64,000 nt of DNA from Streptomyces sp. NBC_00094 (GCF_026343125.1 NZ_JAPEMB010000001.1:372001-436000), one strand, 5' to 3'. Numbered from the stretch's first letter, positions 1 through 9,351 are shown. Numbers and translations: made by a program. Notes: generated from the sequence alone by a model not told the origin.

Positions 1-1064
1 ACGTACACGCCGCGCTCCAGGAGCAGCTCGGCCATCCGGCCGGCGACGGCCGCGTCGCCGATCATCACCGGGGCGATGGCGTGGTCGCCGGGGAGGATGT
101 CGAAGCCCTCCTCGGTCATGCGGGAGCGGAAGAGCGCCGTGTTGGCGTTCAGCCGGTCGCGCAGGTCTCCGGCGGACTCCAGCAGGTCGAGGACCTTGAG
201 GGAGGCGGCGGCGATGACCGGGGCGAGGGTGTTGGAGAAGAGATACGGGCGCGAGCGCTGGCGCAGCAGGGCGACGATCTCGGCGCGGGCCGCGACGTAG
301 CCGCCGGAGGCGCCGCCGAGGGCCTTGCCGAGGGTGCCGGTGATGATGTCGACGCGGTCCATGACGCCGTGCAGCTCGGGGGTGCCGCGGCCGCCGGGGC
401 CGACGAAACCGACCGCGTGCGAGTCGTCGACCATGACCATGGCGTCGTAGCGCTCGGCCAGGTCGCAGATGTCGGCGAGCGGGGCGACGTAGCCGTCCAT
501 CGAGAAGACGCCGTCGGTGACGATCAGCTTGCGCCGGGCGCCGCCCTCGGTGGCCTCCTTGAGCTGCTGCTCCAGGTCGGCCATGTCACGGTTGGCGTAG
601 CGGAAGCGGCGGGCCTTGGAGAGGCGGATGCCGTCGATGATCGAGGCGTGGTTGAGGGCGTCGGAGATGACGGCGTCCTCGGGGCCGAGGATCGTCTCGA
701 AGACACCGCCGTTGGCGTCGAAGCAGGAGGAGTAGAGGATCGTGTCCTCCTGGCCGAGGAAGGCCGAGAGGCGCGCCTCCAGCTCCTTGTGCACCTCCTG
801 CGTGCCGCAGATGAAGCGGACGGACGCCATGCCGTAGCCCCAGCGGTCGAGCGCCTCGTGGGCGGCGGCGACGACCTCGGGGTGGTCGGCGAGACCGAGG
901 TAGTTGTTGGCGCAGAAGTTGAGGACCTCGCCGGGGCGGCCGCCGGCGGTGACGGCGACGGTGGCCGACTGGGGGGTGCCGATCACGCGCTCGGGCTTGT
1001 GGAGCCCGGCCTCGCGGATCTCTTCGAGGGTGGCACGGATGTCGTCGCGTACGGAATCGAACAT
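1..1064 (-). CDS. kbl: Glycine C-acetyltransferase (2-amino-3-ketobutyrate CoA ligase), 3' end outside window
   Basis: PLP enzyme of the alpha-oxoamine synthase family that converts 2-amino-3-ketobutyrate plus CoA to glycine and acetyl-CoA, the second step of threonine breakdown. The visible 354 residues start [20 protein letters not shown] and contain the family signatures [30 protein letters not shown] and the PLP-lysine segment GTLGKALGG (lysine near residue 247). About 40 C-terminal residues lie beyond the left edge. The ATG lies 3 bases past the tdh stop codon, so the two genes are co-transcribed in the order tdh-kbl and act in sequence. Identification is secure. Confidence 0.96.
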   Translation of the reverse strand, partial: MFDSVRDDIRATLEEIREAGLHKPERVIGTPQSATVAVTAGGRPGEVLNFCANNYLGLADHPEVVAAAHEALDRWGYGMASVRFICGTQEVHKELEARLSAFLGQEDTILYSSCFDANGGVFETILGPEDAVISDALNHASIIDGIRLSKARRFRYANRDMADLEQQLKEATEGGARRKLIVTDGVFSMDGYVAPLADICDLAERYDAMVMVDDSHAVGFVGPGGRGTPELHGVMDRVDIITGTLGKALGGASGGYVAARAEIVALLRQRSRPYLFSNTLAPVIAAASLKVLDLLESAGDLRDRLNANTALFRSRMTEEGFDILPGDHAIAPVMIGDAAVAGRMAELLLERGVY

Positions 1065-1067
1065 GGG

Positions 1068-2102
1068 TCAGGCTCCCGCAGTCCAGTCGAGGATGATCTT
1101 GCCGCTCTTGCCGGAGGCCGCGTCGTCGAAGGCGGCCTCGTAGTCGGAGTACGCGTACCGGCCGGTGACGACGGGGGCCAGGTCGAGACCGCCCTCCAGG
1201 AGCACCGACATCGCGTACCAGGTCTCGAACATCTCGCGGCCGTAGATGCCCTTGACCGTGATCATGGACGTGACGATCTTCGCCCAGTCGACGGCGAAGT
1301 CCTCGCTGGGCAGGCCGAGCATGGCGATCTTGCCGCCGTTGGTCATGTTGGCGACCATGTCGCGCATGGCGTGCGCGTTGCCCGACATCTCCAGGCCGAC
1401 GTCGAAGCCCTCCTTGAGACCGAGGGTGCGCTGGCCGTCGGCGATGGTCTGCTCGGCGACGTTGAGGGCGAGGGTGACGCCCGTCTTGCGCGCCAGGTCG
1501 AGACGCTCCTCGCTGACGTCGGTGATGACGACATTGCGGGCGCCGGCGTGCTTGGCGACGGCGGCGGCCATGATGCCGATCGGGCCCGCGCCGGTGACGA
1601 GGACGTCCTCGCCGACGAGCGGGAAGGAGAGCGCCGTGTGCACGGCGTTGCCGAAGGGGTCGAAGATCGCGGCGATGTCGAGGTCGACGGGGACCCGGTG
1701 CACCCACACGTTGGAGGCGGGCAGCGCCACGTACTCGGCGAAGGCACCGTCCCGGCCGACACCGAGGCCGACGGTGGCGCGGCAGAGGTGGCGGCGGCCG
1801 GCCAGACAGTTGCGGCACTTGCCGCAGACGAGGTGGCCCTCGCCGCTGACCAGGTCGCCGACGGCGATGTCGGAGACGTCACGGCCGACGGAGACGACCT
1901 CGCCGACGAACTCGTGGCCGATCGTCAGCGGCGTGGCGATGGACCTCTGCGCCCAGCCGTCCCAGGAGCGGATGTGGAGGTCGGTTCCGCAGATACCGGT
2001 CCGCTTGACCTTGATCAGTACGTCCCCGTGGCCGGTCTCCGGCTCGGGCACGTCCGTGAGCCAGAGTCCCGGCTCCGCCTTCAGCTTGACCAGCGCCTTC
2101 AA
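1068..2102 (-). CDS. tdh: L-threonine 3-dehydrogenase
   Basis: Zinc-dependent medium-chain dehydrogenase that oxidises L-threonine to 2-amino-3-ketobutyrate with NAD+, feeding the adjacent kbl product. The 344-residue protein has the catalytic-zinc region GICGTDLHI, the GHEFVG motif, a four-cysteine structural zinc lobe ([15 protein letters not shown]) and a Rossmann GAGPIG near residue 170. A TTG start is chosen because it gives the normal family N-terminus ([11 protein letters not shown]) and has GGGAG eight bases upstream. The longer in-frame ATG 63 bases upstream would add a His/Arg-rich tail not usual for the family. It is the first gene of the tdh-kbl operon. Confidence 0.94.
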   Translation of the reverse strand: MKALVKLKAEPGLWLTDVPEPETGHGDVLIKVKRTGICGTDLHIRSWDGWAQRSIATPLTIGHEFVGEVVSVGRDVSDIAVGDLVSGEGHLVCGKCRNCLAGRRHLCRATVGLGVGRDGAFAEYVALPASNVWVHRVPVDLDIAAIFDPFGNAVHTALSFPLVGEDVLVTGAGPIGIMAAAVAKHAGARNVVITDVSEERLDLARKTGVTLALNVAEQTIADGQRTLGLKEGFDVGLEMSGNAHAMRDMVANMTNGGKIAMLGLPSEDFAVDWAKIVTSMITVKGIYGREMFETWYAMSVLLEGGLDLAPVVTGRYAYSDYEAAFDDAASGKSGKIILDWTAGA

Positions 2103-2421
2103 TGCAACGGCTCCCGACGTGCGTGTCCTGTGATGGTGGGGGTGCGGGCACGACCGCGCGCCCAAGATCCCTGGAAGAGAATCTTCCGTACATGGGGCCC
2201 CGGGTCCATCGAGGATTTCTTAAGCGCGCTCGCAGGTCAGCTTCACACCGCAGGCGGGGTGGGCCGGCGCCGAAGCGGTCGGGTGGGTGTTCGAGGGGGC
2301 GAGGGCTCCGCAGGGGAGGCGCGCGTCACCGCGGCGGGGGCTTCGCAAGCAAGGCGCGTCGGCGGCTCCGGCGAGCAAGGCGCGCGTCACCGCGGCGGCG
2401 GCCCCGCCAGGGATCCGCTCG
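2103..2421. other. Intergenic leader of tdh-kbl with palindromes and a 20-bp direct repeat
   Basis: No convincing gene in these 319 bases. On the minus strand this is the tdh promoter region. It holds a GGAAGA-GAA-TCTTCC palindrome at 2173-2187, a neighbouring GGGGCCCC core near 2195, and an AT-richer stretch (TTTCTTAAG) near 2216-2224. Closer to the FAD-oxidoreductase gene a perfect 20-bp direct repeat occurs at 2318-2337 and 2379-2398. I see no glycine-riboswitch core. The palindromes are plausible operator sites, not proven. Confidence 0.5.
2173..2187. promoter_or_regulatory. Palindrome upstream of tdh, candidate operator
   Basis: A perfect 6-bp inverted repeat with a 3-base centre (GGAAGA GAA TCTTCC) lies about 70 bases upstream of the tdh TTG start. 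It stands out as AT-richer than its surroundings. The size and place fit a dimeric regulator site controlling threonine breakdown; the regulator is not in the window. Confidence 0.4.
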
Positions 2422-3993
2422 TCATCGCCCGAGGGCGGCCATCGCGGCGTTGTGGCCGGGGATGCCGCTGACTCCCCCGCCGCGCATCGCGCCCGCGCCG
2501 CACAGCAGCACGTTGGCGTGGCGGGTCTCGACGCCCCACCGGCCCGTCGACTCCTCCCCATAGGGGAAGGAGAGGTCGCGGTGGAAGATGTGCCCGCCGG
2601 GCAGACGCAGATCGCGTTCGAGGTCGAGCGGGGTCTTCGCCTCGATGCAGGGGCGGCCGTCCTCGTCGAGGGCGAGGCAGTCGGCGATCGGTTCGTCCAG
2701 GTGGGCGTCGAGCTGGGCGAGGGTCGCCTTGAGGAGCGCGGCCCTGGTGCCTTCGTTGTCGGCGGCGAACAGCCGGGCGGGCGTGTGCAGACCGAAGAGC
2801 GTGAGCGTGTGGTGGCCCTGCGCGGCGAGTTCGGGACCGAGGATCGTCGGGTCGGTCAGCGAGTGGCAGTAGATCTCGGACGGCGGGGCGGTGGGGAGGT
2901 GTCCGGCGGAGGCCTCGGCGTGGGCGGCGGCCAGCTGCCCGTACCCCTCGGCGATGTGGAAGGTCCCGGCGAACGCCTCGCGGGGGTCGACGGAACGGTC
3001 GCGGAGCCTCGGCAGCCGGGTGAGCAGCATGTTGACCTTGAGCTGGGCGCCTTCCGCGGGCGGCGGGGGCGTCTCGCCGAGCAGCGCCGCGAGCTCCTGC
3101 GGGGAGGCGTTGACGAGCACCTGTCCGGCGTCGACGGTGGCCTCGCAGTCGTCGGCCGTGCGGTAGGTGATCGCGGCACGGTGACCGTCGGTCTCGATAC
3201 GGGTGACCTCGTGGCCGGTGAGGATGCGGGCCCCGGCGGTGCGGGCCGCGTCCGCGAGGGCGTCGGTGAGGGCGCCCATGCCGCCGACGGGGACGTCCCA
3301 GTCGCCGGTGCCGCCGCCGATGACGTGGTACAGGAAGCAGCGGTTCTGGAGCAGCGTGGGGTCGTGGGCGTCGGCGAACGTGCCGATGAGCGCGTCGGTG
3401 AGGACGACTCCGCGCACGAGGTCGTCGGCGAAGGTCCGTTCGACGGTGACGCCGAGGGGGTCCTCGAAGAGCATCCGCCACGTCTCGGCGTCGTCGACGC
3501 GGGCGCGGAGTGCGTCGCGGGTGGGGAGAGGCTCGGTGAGGGTGGGGAAGATCCGGCGGGCGGCACGGGCCGTACGGCCGTAGAAGGCCTGCCAGGCCTC
3601 GTACTCGCGGTCGGAGCCGGTGAGCGCGGCGAAGGAGGCCCGGGTGCGCTCGGGGCCCCCGCCGACGAGGAGGCCGCCGTCGCCCTTCGGCGTGTACGAG
3701 GAGACGGACCGCTTCCGTACGGCGAAGCGCAGCCCCAGCTCGCGCGTGATCTTCTCGGGGAGGAGCGAGACGAGGTACGAGTACCGGGAGAGCCGGGCGT
3801 CGACCCCGGCGAACGGCCGGGTGGACACGGCGGCCCCGCCGGTGGACCCGAGCCGCTCCAGGACGAGGACGCTCCGTCCGGCACGGGCCAGGTAGGCGGC
3901 GGCGACGAGGCCGTTGTGACCGCCCCCGACGACGACGGCGTCGTACGCGCGGGGTGCGGTGGGGACACCGGGAAGCGGAGCGGGCACGGTCAT
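2422..3993 (-). CDS. Phytoene-desaturase-like FAD-dependent oxidoreductase
   Basis: A 523-residue flavoprotein of the CrtI/PNDRD2 type. The N-terminus carries the Rossmann dinucleotide motif VVVGGGHNGLVAAAYLA followed by the acidic ribose ligand in VLVLE, and the C-terminus carries the second FAD contact LLCGAGAMRGGGVSGIPG. Middle regions (GGTGDWDVPVGGMGALTDAL; VLVNASPQELAALLG) match the carotenoid desaturase/isomerase fold. Length is normal. No carotenoid genes are nearby, so the substrate is unknown and a role in pigment synthesis should not be assumed. It stands alone between non-coding spacers. No clear Shine-Dalgarno precedes the ATG, so the start is moderately sure. Confidence 0.85.
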   Translation of the reverse strand: MTVPAPLPGVPTAPRAYDAVVVGGGHNGLVAAAYLARAGRSVLVLERLGSTGGAAVSTRPFAGVDARLSRYSYLVSLLPEKITRELGLRFAVRKRSVSSYTPKGDGGLLVGGGPERTRASFAALTGSDREYEAWQAFYGRTARAARRIFPTLTEPLPTRDALRARVDDAETWRMLFEDPLGVTVERTFADDLVRGVVLTDALIGTFADAHDPTLLQNRCFLYHVIGGGTGDWDVPVGGMGALTDALADAARTAGARILTGHEVTRIETDGHRAAITYRTADDCEATVDAGQVLVNASPQELAALLGETPPPPAEGAQLKVNMLLTRLPRLRDRSVDPREAFAGTFHIAEGYGQLAAAHAEASAGHLPTAPPSEIYCHSLTDPTILGPELAAQGHHTLTLFGLHTPARLFAADNEGTRAALLKATLAQLDAHLDEPIADCLALDEDGRPCIEAKTPLDLERDLRLPGGHIFHRDLSFPYGEESTGRWGVETRHANVLLCGAGAMRGGGVSGIPGHNAAMAALGR

Positions 3994-4332
3994 GGCTCAT
4001 GCAAACACGAGTCCGGCCGACCGGGGAAGACCACGGAACCGGTCGCTCCGACCGCACCGGCACGGCGCCGGGCGCCAAGCCCGTGCGGGGGCTCGCCGAA
4101 GGGAACTCCGCCCGGGCGGCCGAACGTCGCTGGACCTGCGGGCGCGTCCGGGGCACGGCGCGGCCGAGTGGCGGCGCAGCCGACTCACCTCGCGTCCGGA
4201 TCACGGCGCACCCCGGTCACGGCGCGTCCGACTCGCCCTGCCTCCGGGTCACGGCGCGTCCGGCTCGGCTTCCCTCCGGATCACGGCGCCTGCCTCCGGA
4301 TCACGGCGCACTCTGCTCACCCCGCGTCCCGG
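3994..4332. other. Intergenic spacer with degenerate 15-bp tandem repeats
   Basis: No gene is supported in these 339 bases. The first part should hold the promoter of the leftward FAD-oxidoreductase gene. From about 4145 the sequence is a loose array of a CCGGRTCACGGYGC motif (about seven copies, at roughly 4147, 4195, 4213, 4243, 4273, 4292 and 4327), the last of which includes the stop codon of the kinase gene. The copies are all in one orientation and spaced 14-35 bases apart. Confidence 0.6.
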
Positions 4333-4342
4333 TCACGGTGCC
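4145..4342. repeat. Dispersed CCGGRTCACGGYGC repeat cluster
   Basis: About seven near-identical 14-15 bp units with irregular spacing, continuing across the 3' end of the TPR kinase gene. They are direct, not inverted, so they are not a simple hairpin terminator. The array appears to have grown by slippage or unequal exchange. Confidence 0.65.
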
Positions 4343-6645
4343 TCCGGGACGGTCGCTCTCCGGTGGAGGGCCGCGGCTTCGGTGGTGCGGCCGAGGCGCT
4401 CCAGGCAGTGGGCCTCGTCCCGGAGGCCGGCCAGCGTGTCGGGGTGGTCCGGGCCCAGGACCCGGGTGCGGGTGGCGGCGATCGCCCGGTGCGCCGTCAG
4501 GGCCTCCTCATAGCGGCCGAGCCTGCCGAGGGCGACCGCTGTCTCACGGTGACTGAGGAGGGTGTCCGGGTGGTCGGGGCCGAGGACGCGCTCCCGGACG
4601 ACGCGGACGCTCTCGGACTCGTCGAGCGCCTCCGCCCAGCGCCCGAGCCGGCCGAGGTTGACCGCGAGGGCGTGACGGGCGCGCAGTGTCTCGGGCCCGT
4701 CCGAGCCCTGCACGCGCGTGCGCGCGGCGACGACGTCGCGGCAGACGTCCAGGGCGTCCGCGGCCTGCCCGAGCCTGCCGAGGCAGATCCCGGTCTCGTA
4801 GCGCGCGGCAAGGGTGTCCGGATGCTCGTCGCCGAGGGCGGCCGCGCGCGCGTCGGCCACCGCGCGGTACTGGGCGAGCGCCTCCTGTCCGCGCCCCAGC
4901 CGCGCGAGCGTGACCGCGACTTCGTGGCGGGTGACCAGGGTGTCGGGGTGGTCGGCGCCGAGCAGCCGGGCCCGGGCCTCCACGACCGCGTTCGCCGTGC
5001 GGTACGACTCCTCCAGGCGGCCCAGGCGGCCGAGCGTGAAGGCGAGGTTGTGGCGGCAGCGCAGGGCGTCGGGGTGGTCGGGGCCCACGGTGCGCTCGCG
5101 GGCGGCCAGCACGGCGACGTACAGCTCGTACGCCTCGTGGTGCCGTCCGAGACGGCCCAGCGCGTACGCCCGCTCCTGACGCGCAGCCAGCGTGTCGGGG
5201 TGGTCGGCGCCGAGGGCCCGGGCGCGGGCCTCCGCGACCCGGGCGAAGACGTCGAGGGCGTCGGCGGCGCGGCCGAGCCTGGCGAGGGCGAAGCCGACCT
5301 CGTACCGGCTGGCCAGGGTGTCGGGATGGTCCTCTCCCAGGACGCGGGCGCGGTCCTCGGCGACGGACCGGTGCACCGATTCGGCCTCGCCCCAGCGGTC
5401 GAGCCGGCCGAGGCCGATCCCCGCCCGGTAGCGGCCGGCGAGCACGGCGAGCAGCTCCGCCGAGGGGCTGGGGGCAGGGGCGAGCGCGGTCGCGGCCGTC
5501 TCGTCCGCGAGCGAGCTCGCGTTCGACGCGTGCGTGGCGGCGGTCCACTCGGTGGTGAGCACGGCCGCCGCCGGGTCGTGGGCGACCGGACGCGCCGCGA
5601 CGGCGGCGCCGGTGGCGGCGCCCGCACCCGCGTCGGCCGGTACGGAGGCGGTCGCCCGCCGATATCCGCCGCTCAGGCCTCTGGCCCAGGCCGGCATGCC
5701 GGTGGCCGGAACTCCCGGGATCGGGTACGGGGCGGTCGCGGCCGGATCCGGACCGGTCACCGCGACCGGAACCGGAGGCGCCACGTGCGCCGGGGCCACG
5801 CGGCCCGAGACGATCCGGCGGCGCAGGTCACCCGCGTCGGCCGGCCGCTCCTCGGGCACCTTGGCGAGCAGGTCGACGACGATCCGGTCGAAGTACGGCG
5901 GCAGTTCGGCGCGGTGCGCGCGCGGCGGGCGCGGCACCGTGTCCCGGTGCCCGATGAGGATCGCCCAGGAGTCGCCGAGGTCGAAGGGCGGGGCGCCGGT
6001 GACCAGTTCGTAGAGCACGCACCCCAGCGAGTAGAGGTCGCTGCGGTGGTCGACCTCACCGCCGCCGATCTGCTCCGGGGACATGTAGTGGGGCGTCCCC
6101 ATGGCGATGCCGGTTCCGGTGAGCTTGGAGGTGAAGCCCATGTCGGTGCCGAGTCGCGCTATCCCGAAGTCACAGATCTTCACCGTCCCGTCCGCCAGCC
6201 GCATGATGTTCGCCGGCTTGAGGTCGCGGTGCACGATCCCCTGGCGGTGCGTGTACGCGAGGGCGTCCGCGACCTGGTCGGCGATCTCGACGACGTCCTG
6301 GACGGGCAGCGGGTGCTGGGCGTTGGCCGCGAGGAGCTGGCTGAGGTTGCGTCCCTCCAGGAGCTCCATGACGAGGAAGAGCACGCCGTCGTACTCGCCG
6401 AAGTCGTGGACGACGGTGATGCCCCGGTGCTGGAGCGCGGCGGCGACGCGGGCCTCGCGCCGGAAGCGCTCGCGCACGACCGTGTGGAACTGCGGGTCGT
6501 GCTGCGGGCCGAGTGGCTTGAGGCATTTCACGGCGACCCCCCGCCCGAGCGCCTCGTCGGTGGCACGCCAGACCTCGCCCATGCCCCCGCGTCCGATGAC
6601 CTCGTGCAGGCGGTACCGGCCCTGGATCAGCCCGCTGTCCCCCAT
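4333..6645 (-). CDS. Soluble Ser/Thr protein kinase with C-terminal TPR array
   Basis: A 770-residue Hanks-type kinase. Residues about 10-275 hold the kinase domain with glycine loop IGRGGMGEVWRA, VAVKCL lysine, catalytic loop HRDLKPANIM near residue 138, DFGIARLG and GTPHYMSPEQI. An Ala/Pro-rich linker follows, then from about residue 390 eight or more 42-residue tetratricopeptide units, each centred on DHPDTLAxR and ALxRLGR. No transmembrane segment is seen, unlike PknB, so it should be cytosolic, using the TPR superhelix to bind substrates or regulators. The repeats are highly alike at DNA level, which favours copy-number change. It has its own promoter region on the right. Confidence 0.93.
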   Translation of the reverse strand: MGDSGLIQGRYRLHEVIGRGGMGEVWRATDEALGRGVAVKCLKPLGPQHDPQFHTVVRERFRREARVAAALQHRGITVVHDFGEYDGVLFLVMELLEGRNLSQLLAANAQHPLPVQDVVEIADQVADALAYTHRQGIVHRDLKPANIMRLADGTVKICDFGIARLGTDMGFTSKLTGTGIAMGTPHYMSPEQIGGGEVDHRSDLYSLGCVLYELVTGAPPFDLGDSWAILIGHRDTVPRPPRAHRAELPPYFDRIVVDLLAKVPEERPADAGDLRRRIVSGRVAPAHVAPPVPVAVTGPDPAATAPYPIPGVPATGMPAWARGLSGGYRRATASVPADAGAGAATGAAVAARPVAHDPAAAVLTTEWTAATHASNASSLADETAATALAPAPSPSAELLAVLAGRYRAGIGLGRLDRWGEAESVHRSVAEDRARVLGEDHPDTLASRYEVGFALARLGRAADALDVFARVAEARARALGADHPDTLAARQERAYALGRLGRHHEAYELYVAVLAARERTVGPDHPDALRCRHNLAFTLGRLGRLEESYRTANAVVEARARLLGADHPDTLVTRHEVAVTLARLGRGQEALAQYRAVADARAAALGDEHPDTLAARYETGICLGRLGQAADALDVCRDVVAARTRVQGSDGPETLRARHALAVNLGRLGRWAEALDESESVRVVRERVLGPDHPDTLLSHRETAVALGRLGRYEEALTAHRAIAATRTRVLGPDHPDTLAGLRDEAHCLERLGRTTEAAALHRRATVPEAP

Positions 6646-6763
6646 CGTGTGCTGTCGCCCCCGTCGTTTCCGCGCATCCTCCCCGACATGTCCAGTATGG
6701 CCGCAGCCTCTGACAGTGGGTACGGGTAGGGCACGGGTCAGCTGTCGCGCCGGGTGTCCGGGC

Positions 6764-6785
6764 CTAGGGGGTGTTGCGAGAGTGG
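6764..6785. mobile_element. Isolated IS5-like terminus with CTAG
   Basis: CTAG at 6764-6767 is followed by GGGGTGTTGCGAGAG, which resembles the outer end of IS5-group elements that duplicate CTAR targets. No matching right end or transposase follows. It marks the left border of a lower-GC patch and shares the CTAG-GGGGTGT start with the 41-bp palindrome at 61138. Confidence 0.45.
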
Positions 6786-6838
6786 ATCCTTCTTTACGGT
6801 GATCATGGTGTGACGCGAGGGGATATGGCAGACCGGAG

Positions 6839-7171
6839 ATGAACCAAGAGCCGAAGGCGTGGTACGGCGCCAGAACCTTCTATCGATGGCTGACCTGGGA
6901 GAACCGCCCCTACGAGGAGCGCGTCGTGCTGTTCCGAGCACGGTCCCTTGACGAAGCCATCGAACTGGCTGAACGGGAGTCGGCCGCGTACGCAGGGCAG
7001 AGCGACTTCGAAGTCCTCGACATGGTGCAGGCATACCGGATCTCCGACGGCGACGAGGAGGTGGGCGCGGGTACGGAGGTGTTCTCCAAGCTGCATGCGC
7101 TCGATCTCCCGGCGAACGAGTTCCTCGACCGTTACGACTCAGGACCGGCACATACCGAGATCGCTGAGTGA
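6839..7171 (+). CDS. DUF4288-like small protein
   Basis: A 110-residue acidic soluble protein (starts MNQEPKAWYGARTFYR) resembling the DUF4288 family: an N-terminal aromatic strand, then YEERVVLFRARSLDEAIELAE. Its function is unknown. It lies just inside the IS-like end at 6764, has lower GC than flanking genes and runs convergent with the DUF5995 gene only 42 bases away. GGAG sits directly against the ATG, so translation may be weak or the true leader different. It probably belongs to the accessory patch. Confidence 0.75.
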   Translation: MNQEPKAWYGARTFYRWLTWENRPYEERVVLFRARSLDEAIELAERESAAYAGQSDFEVLDMVQAYRISDGDEEVGAGTEVFSKLHALDLPANEFLDRYDSGPAHTEIAE

Positions 7172-7213
7172 TGTCGTTCACGGTGTGCGGCGCGGGCTCC
7201 AGGCTTCGACCTT

Positions 7214-8044
7214 CTACCCGATGGGCGTACCCGCTGCGGGCCAGTGCCGGCGGTCGGGAATCAACCTGCGCAGGATCCACAAGCCGGCGCGCAGCTTCCG
7301 GTCGCCGGGGGTGCGGATTTCGGAGATGAGCGCGGCGGTGCTCCTGCCGATCGACCGCGCCGCTTCCTCGGTCGCATCCGGGTCCAAGAGTCTGTCGCAG
7401 TTGAACCAGGCCAAACCCCGCGCGACGCGGATCCCGTAATTGGTCAACAGTTCGTCACTACGGGTGAACAGCCTGTCCAGAGAGCTGAGCCCACGAAAGT
7501 ACCTGGCCGCAAGGTCGTCCTGGACCCCGTCGATACAGGACGCCAGCACGTCGTTCATGCGGTGGAAGTCCGCGATGTGGCTGCGGTCGCCCGTGGACGT
7601 CGCCATGCGACGCAACGCCTCCGGCAAGTCGTATGACATGTGCGCCATCATGGAAAAGAGCACGTCTTCCAGCATGTAGGAGCGCCGGACACTCGAAGCG
7701 GCGAAGACGTCTCGCCATGGTTGAGGGATGGAGTCCGGCAGATCACTGGGCTGAACTTCGTCTGCGGAGCCACCGGATCGTCCCGCCAGCCACTCGTCGA
7801 TGCTGTCCATCGCGCCGAAGTAGGCCGACGCGAGCGTCTCACACAGCTCGGCGACCCACGGCGGGTCGTCGAACTCGGGGGTGCCTGTATCCAAGGCTGT
7901 GGCGAGCGCCGTCGTGAGGCGGTAGTAGGTGTAGGCGAACGCGGCCCGGCGATCGTGTGTGGCGTCATACTGCCTGACCCGGTCGGCAAGCAATCCGGCG
8001 ACCAGGGTGACCTTTTCGGCGGGGAGCATGAACTCGGCGGTCAT
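7214..8044 (-). CDS. DUF5995 family protein
   Basis: A 276-residue protein of unknown function. The core reads MMAHMSYDLPEALRRM, then HIADFHRMNDVLASCIDGVQ, an all-helical pattern with conserved His/Asp typical of DUF5995. No signal peptide or membrane helix is seen. The ATG at 8044 gives the family-like N-terminus (MTAEFMLPAEKV); AGGA lies about 11 bases upstream. It follows the 198-residue unknown gene by 23 bases in the same direction, so the pair is probably one operon. GC content is well below the window average, suggesting recent acquisition. Confidence 0.75.
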   Translation of the reverse strand: MTAEFMLPAEKVTLVAGLLADRVRQYDATHDRRAAFAYTYYRLTTALATALDTGTPEFDDPPWVAELCETLASAYFGAMDSIDEWLAGRSGGSADEVQPSDLPDSIPQPWRDVFAASSVRRSYMLEDVLFSMMAHMSYDLPEALRRMATSTGDRSHIADFHRMNDVLASCIDGVQDDLAARYFRGLSSLDRLFTRSDELLTNYGIRVARGLAWFNCDRLLDPDATEEAARSIGRSTAALISEIRTPGDRKLRAGLWILRRLIPDRRHWPAAGTPIG

Positions 8045-8067
8045 CGGGAGTATGTTCCTGCCGCCGA

Positions 8068-8664
8068 CTAAACCGGCGCGCTGATTCGGTGGGTTTCCTC
8101 GGTCGCCGTGCCCCAGTCGCACACCAATTCCGCGAAGATGCTCTGGCGGTCGGGTGTGACCTGATAGTCCGCGGTCCAATGGGCTCCGAGCAACGGCATG
8201 CTGTAGGTCGCGGCCATCCCTTCGTCGCGAATTTCCGCAGAGTAGGTGAAGGTCCGCGTGAGCAGGCCCGGCACGGGGCCGAGCCTCTCGTCCCCGTTCA
8301 CAGTGACTCCGATTCCGTCACTGTGCAGTACGTACTGCTCTTCCAAGAGGTACAGGGTCACGCCGAACTTGGAGATCCTGACCACGTTGTCGGCCCGACC
8401 GAACTCACCCTCGTTCGGATTCGCCACGATCGTCGAGTCCTGCCGTGGCGCACCGGTGAGCCGCTCGATGATGTGCATGGCGGTCACGAGCAGTTTGTTC
8501 GTCAACCCGATGCGGCTACGCATGAGACGACGCCAAGAGGTGACGCGGAAGGTGGCTTTTCCCTGCCAGATGCCGGTCCCGATGTCGAAGTAATAGACGT
8601 GATTGGGCGGGTTCGCGTGGTGTCGAGGGATGCCCTCGGGCTCCATTGTCACGTTGCGTAGCAT
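8068..8664 (-). CDS. Hypothetical protein, unrecognised, paired with DUF5995 gene
   Basis: I do not recognise this protein (about 198 residues, MLRNVTMEPEGIPRHH at the N-terminus). It has no signal peptide, membrane helix or catalytic motif I can name. Predicted content is mixed, with beta-rich stretches in the second half (NVVRISKFGVTLYLLEEQYV). The start is uncertain: ATG at 8664, GTG at 8652 and ATG at 8646 are all in frame. A TATGCT hexamer seven bases before the GTG could make a leaderless message. It is the first gene of a probable two-gene unit with the DUF5995 gene and has atypically low GC. Confidence 0.6.
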   Translation of the reverse strand: MLRNVTMEPEGIPRHHANPPNHVYYFDIGTGIWQGKATFRVTSWRRLMRSRIGLTNKLLVTAMHIIERLTGAPRQDSTIVANPNEGEFGRADNVVRISKFGVTLYLLEEQYVLHSDGIGVTVNGDERLGPVPGLLTRTFTYSAEIRDEGMAATYSMPLLGAHWTADYQVTPDRQSIFAELVCDWGTATEETHRISAPV

Positions 8665-8911
8665 ATCATTACACCGCGTGAGCGCCAGTCCTGGACGGCT
8701 CCGGCGCGGCCTGAAGCGTGTTGCACTCACCCGAGGGCCGGATCGACTGGAGCATGGTGAGTGTGGACTCCACCTCCTGCCGTGCTCACCAGCACGCCGC
8801 GGGAGCCCATGCCCGCCCGCCAAGGCGTGCCGGCAGAGGGGCTACGGCTTCCACGGCACGGTGACGGTCGCAGCTATCCGCCTCTGGCTCCGAACGGGGT
8901 GAGGGCCCCGC

Positions 8912-9304
8912 TCAGAGGTCTGCGGCGCCCGGGTAGTGGCCCCGAAGTTCGCTGAGCACGCGCTCGTCGACAGCCCTGACGTCCCACAGAGAACTGTCCA
9001 CTTCGGTCAGCACCACAACCAGTGCGTCCTCGGCAAACCCGCAAGCCTCAGCGTCGATCAGCTGGATATCAGGAGCTGTCAGCGAGAGCAGCATCAGAGT
9101 GTCCATGCCATCGCCCGCAGAACGGCGCTCCAACTCCGCAGGGAGGTCCCACTGCTCGTCGCACTCGACACGCCAACGCAGCCCCAGGCCGAAGCTGCCA
9201 AGCCTGACCAGCAGCTCAGCGAGCGTCACGTAGTGACGTCCCTGCCAGGCAGGGAAGGTGATCCCCTTCATCCCCGCTTCGGCTTCAGCCGTATACCGCG
9301 ACAA
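8912..9304 (-). CDS. Hypothetical protein, unrecognised
   Basis: A 130-residue soluble protein starting MSRYTAEAEAGMKGITFPAW and ending LSELRGHYPGAADL. The middle (LLVRLGSFGLGLRWRVECDE) suggests an alpha-beta fold resembling small immunity-like or housekeeping DUFs, but I cannot assign a family. It sits between the unknown/DUF5995 pair and the IS-like end at 9352-9377, inside the low-GC patch. Confidence 0.6.
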   Translation of the reverse strand: MSRYTAEAEAGMKGITFPAWQGRHYVTLAELLVRLGSFGLGLRWRVECDEQWDLPAELERRSAGDGMDTLMLLSLTAPDIQLIDAEACGFAEDALVVVLTEVDSSLWDVRAVDERVLSELRGHYPGAADL

Positions 9305-9351
9305 GCGCCCCCCTCATTCGGCACCACACACTAGGCCACGGAAGAACCACC

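Noticed and set aside
2103..2421. Glycine riboswitch upstream of tdh-kbl
   Set aside because: The conserved glycine-aptamer core was not found on either strand; only palindromes and a direct repeat are present.
81..2471. 796-codon plus-strand open frame over kbl-tdh
   Set aside because: It is antisense to two clear enzymes and reads as Gly/Val/Asp-rich sequence typical of a GC-rich shadow frame.
2287..6729. 1480-codon plus-strand open frame
   Set aside because: Runs across antisense of the FAD oxidoreductase, a repeat spacer and antisense of the kinase; no domain and no ribosome site.
6738..7280. Minus-strand ORF over the DUF4288 gene
   Set aside because: Arg/Pro-rich shadow of the DUF4288-like frame and the IS end; no family features.
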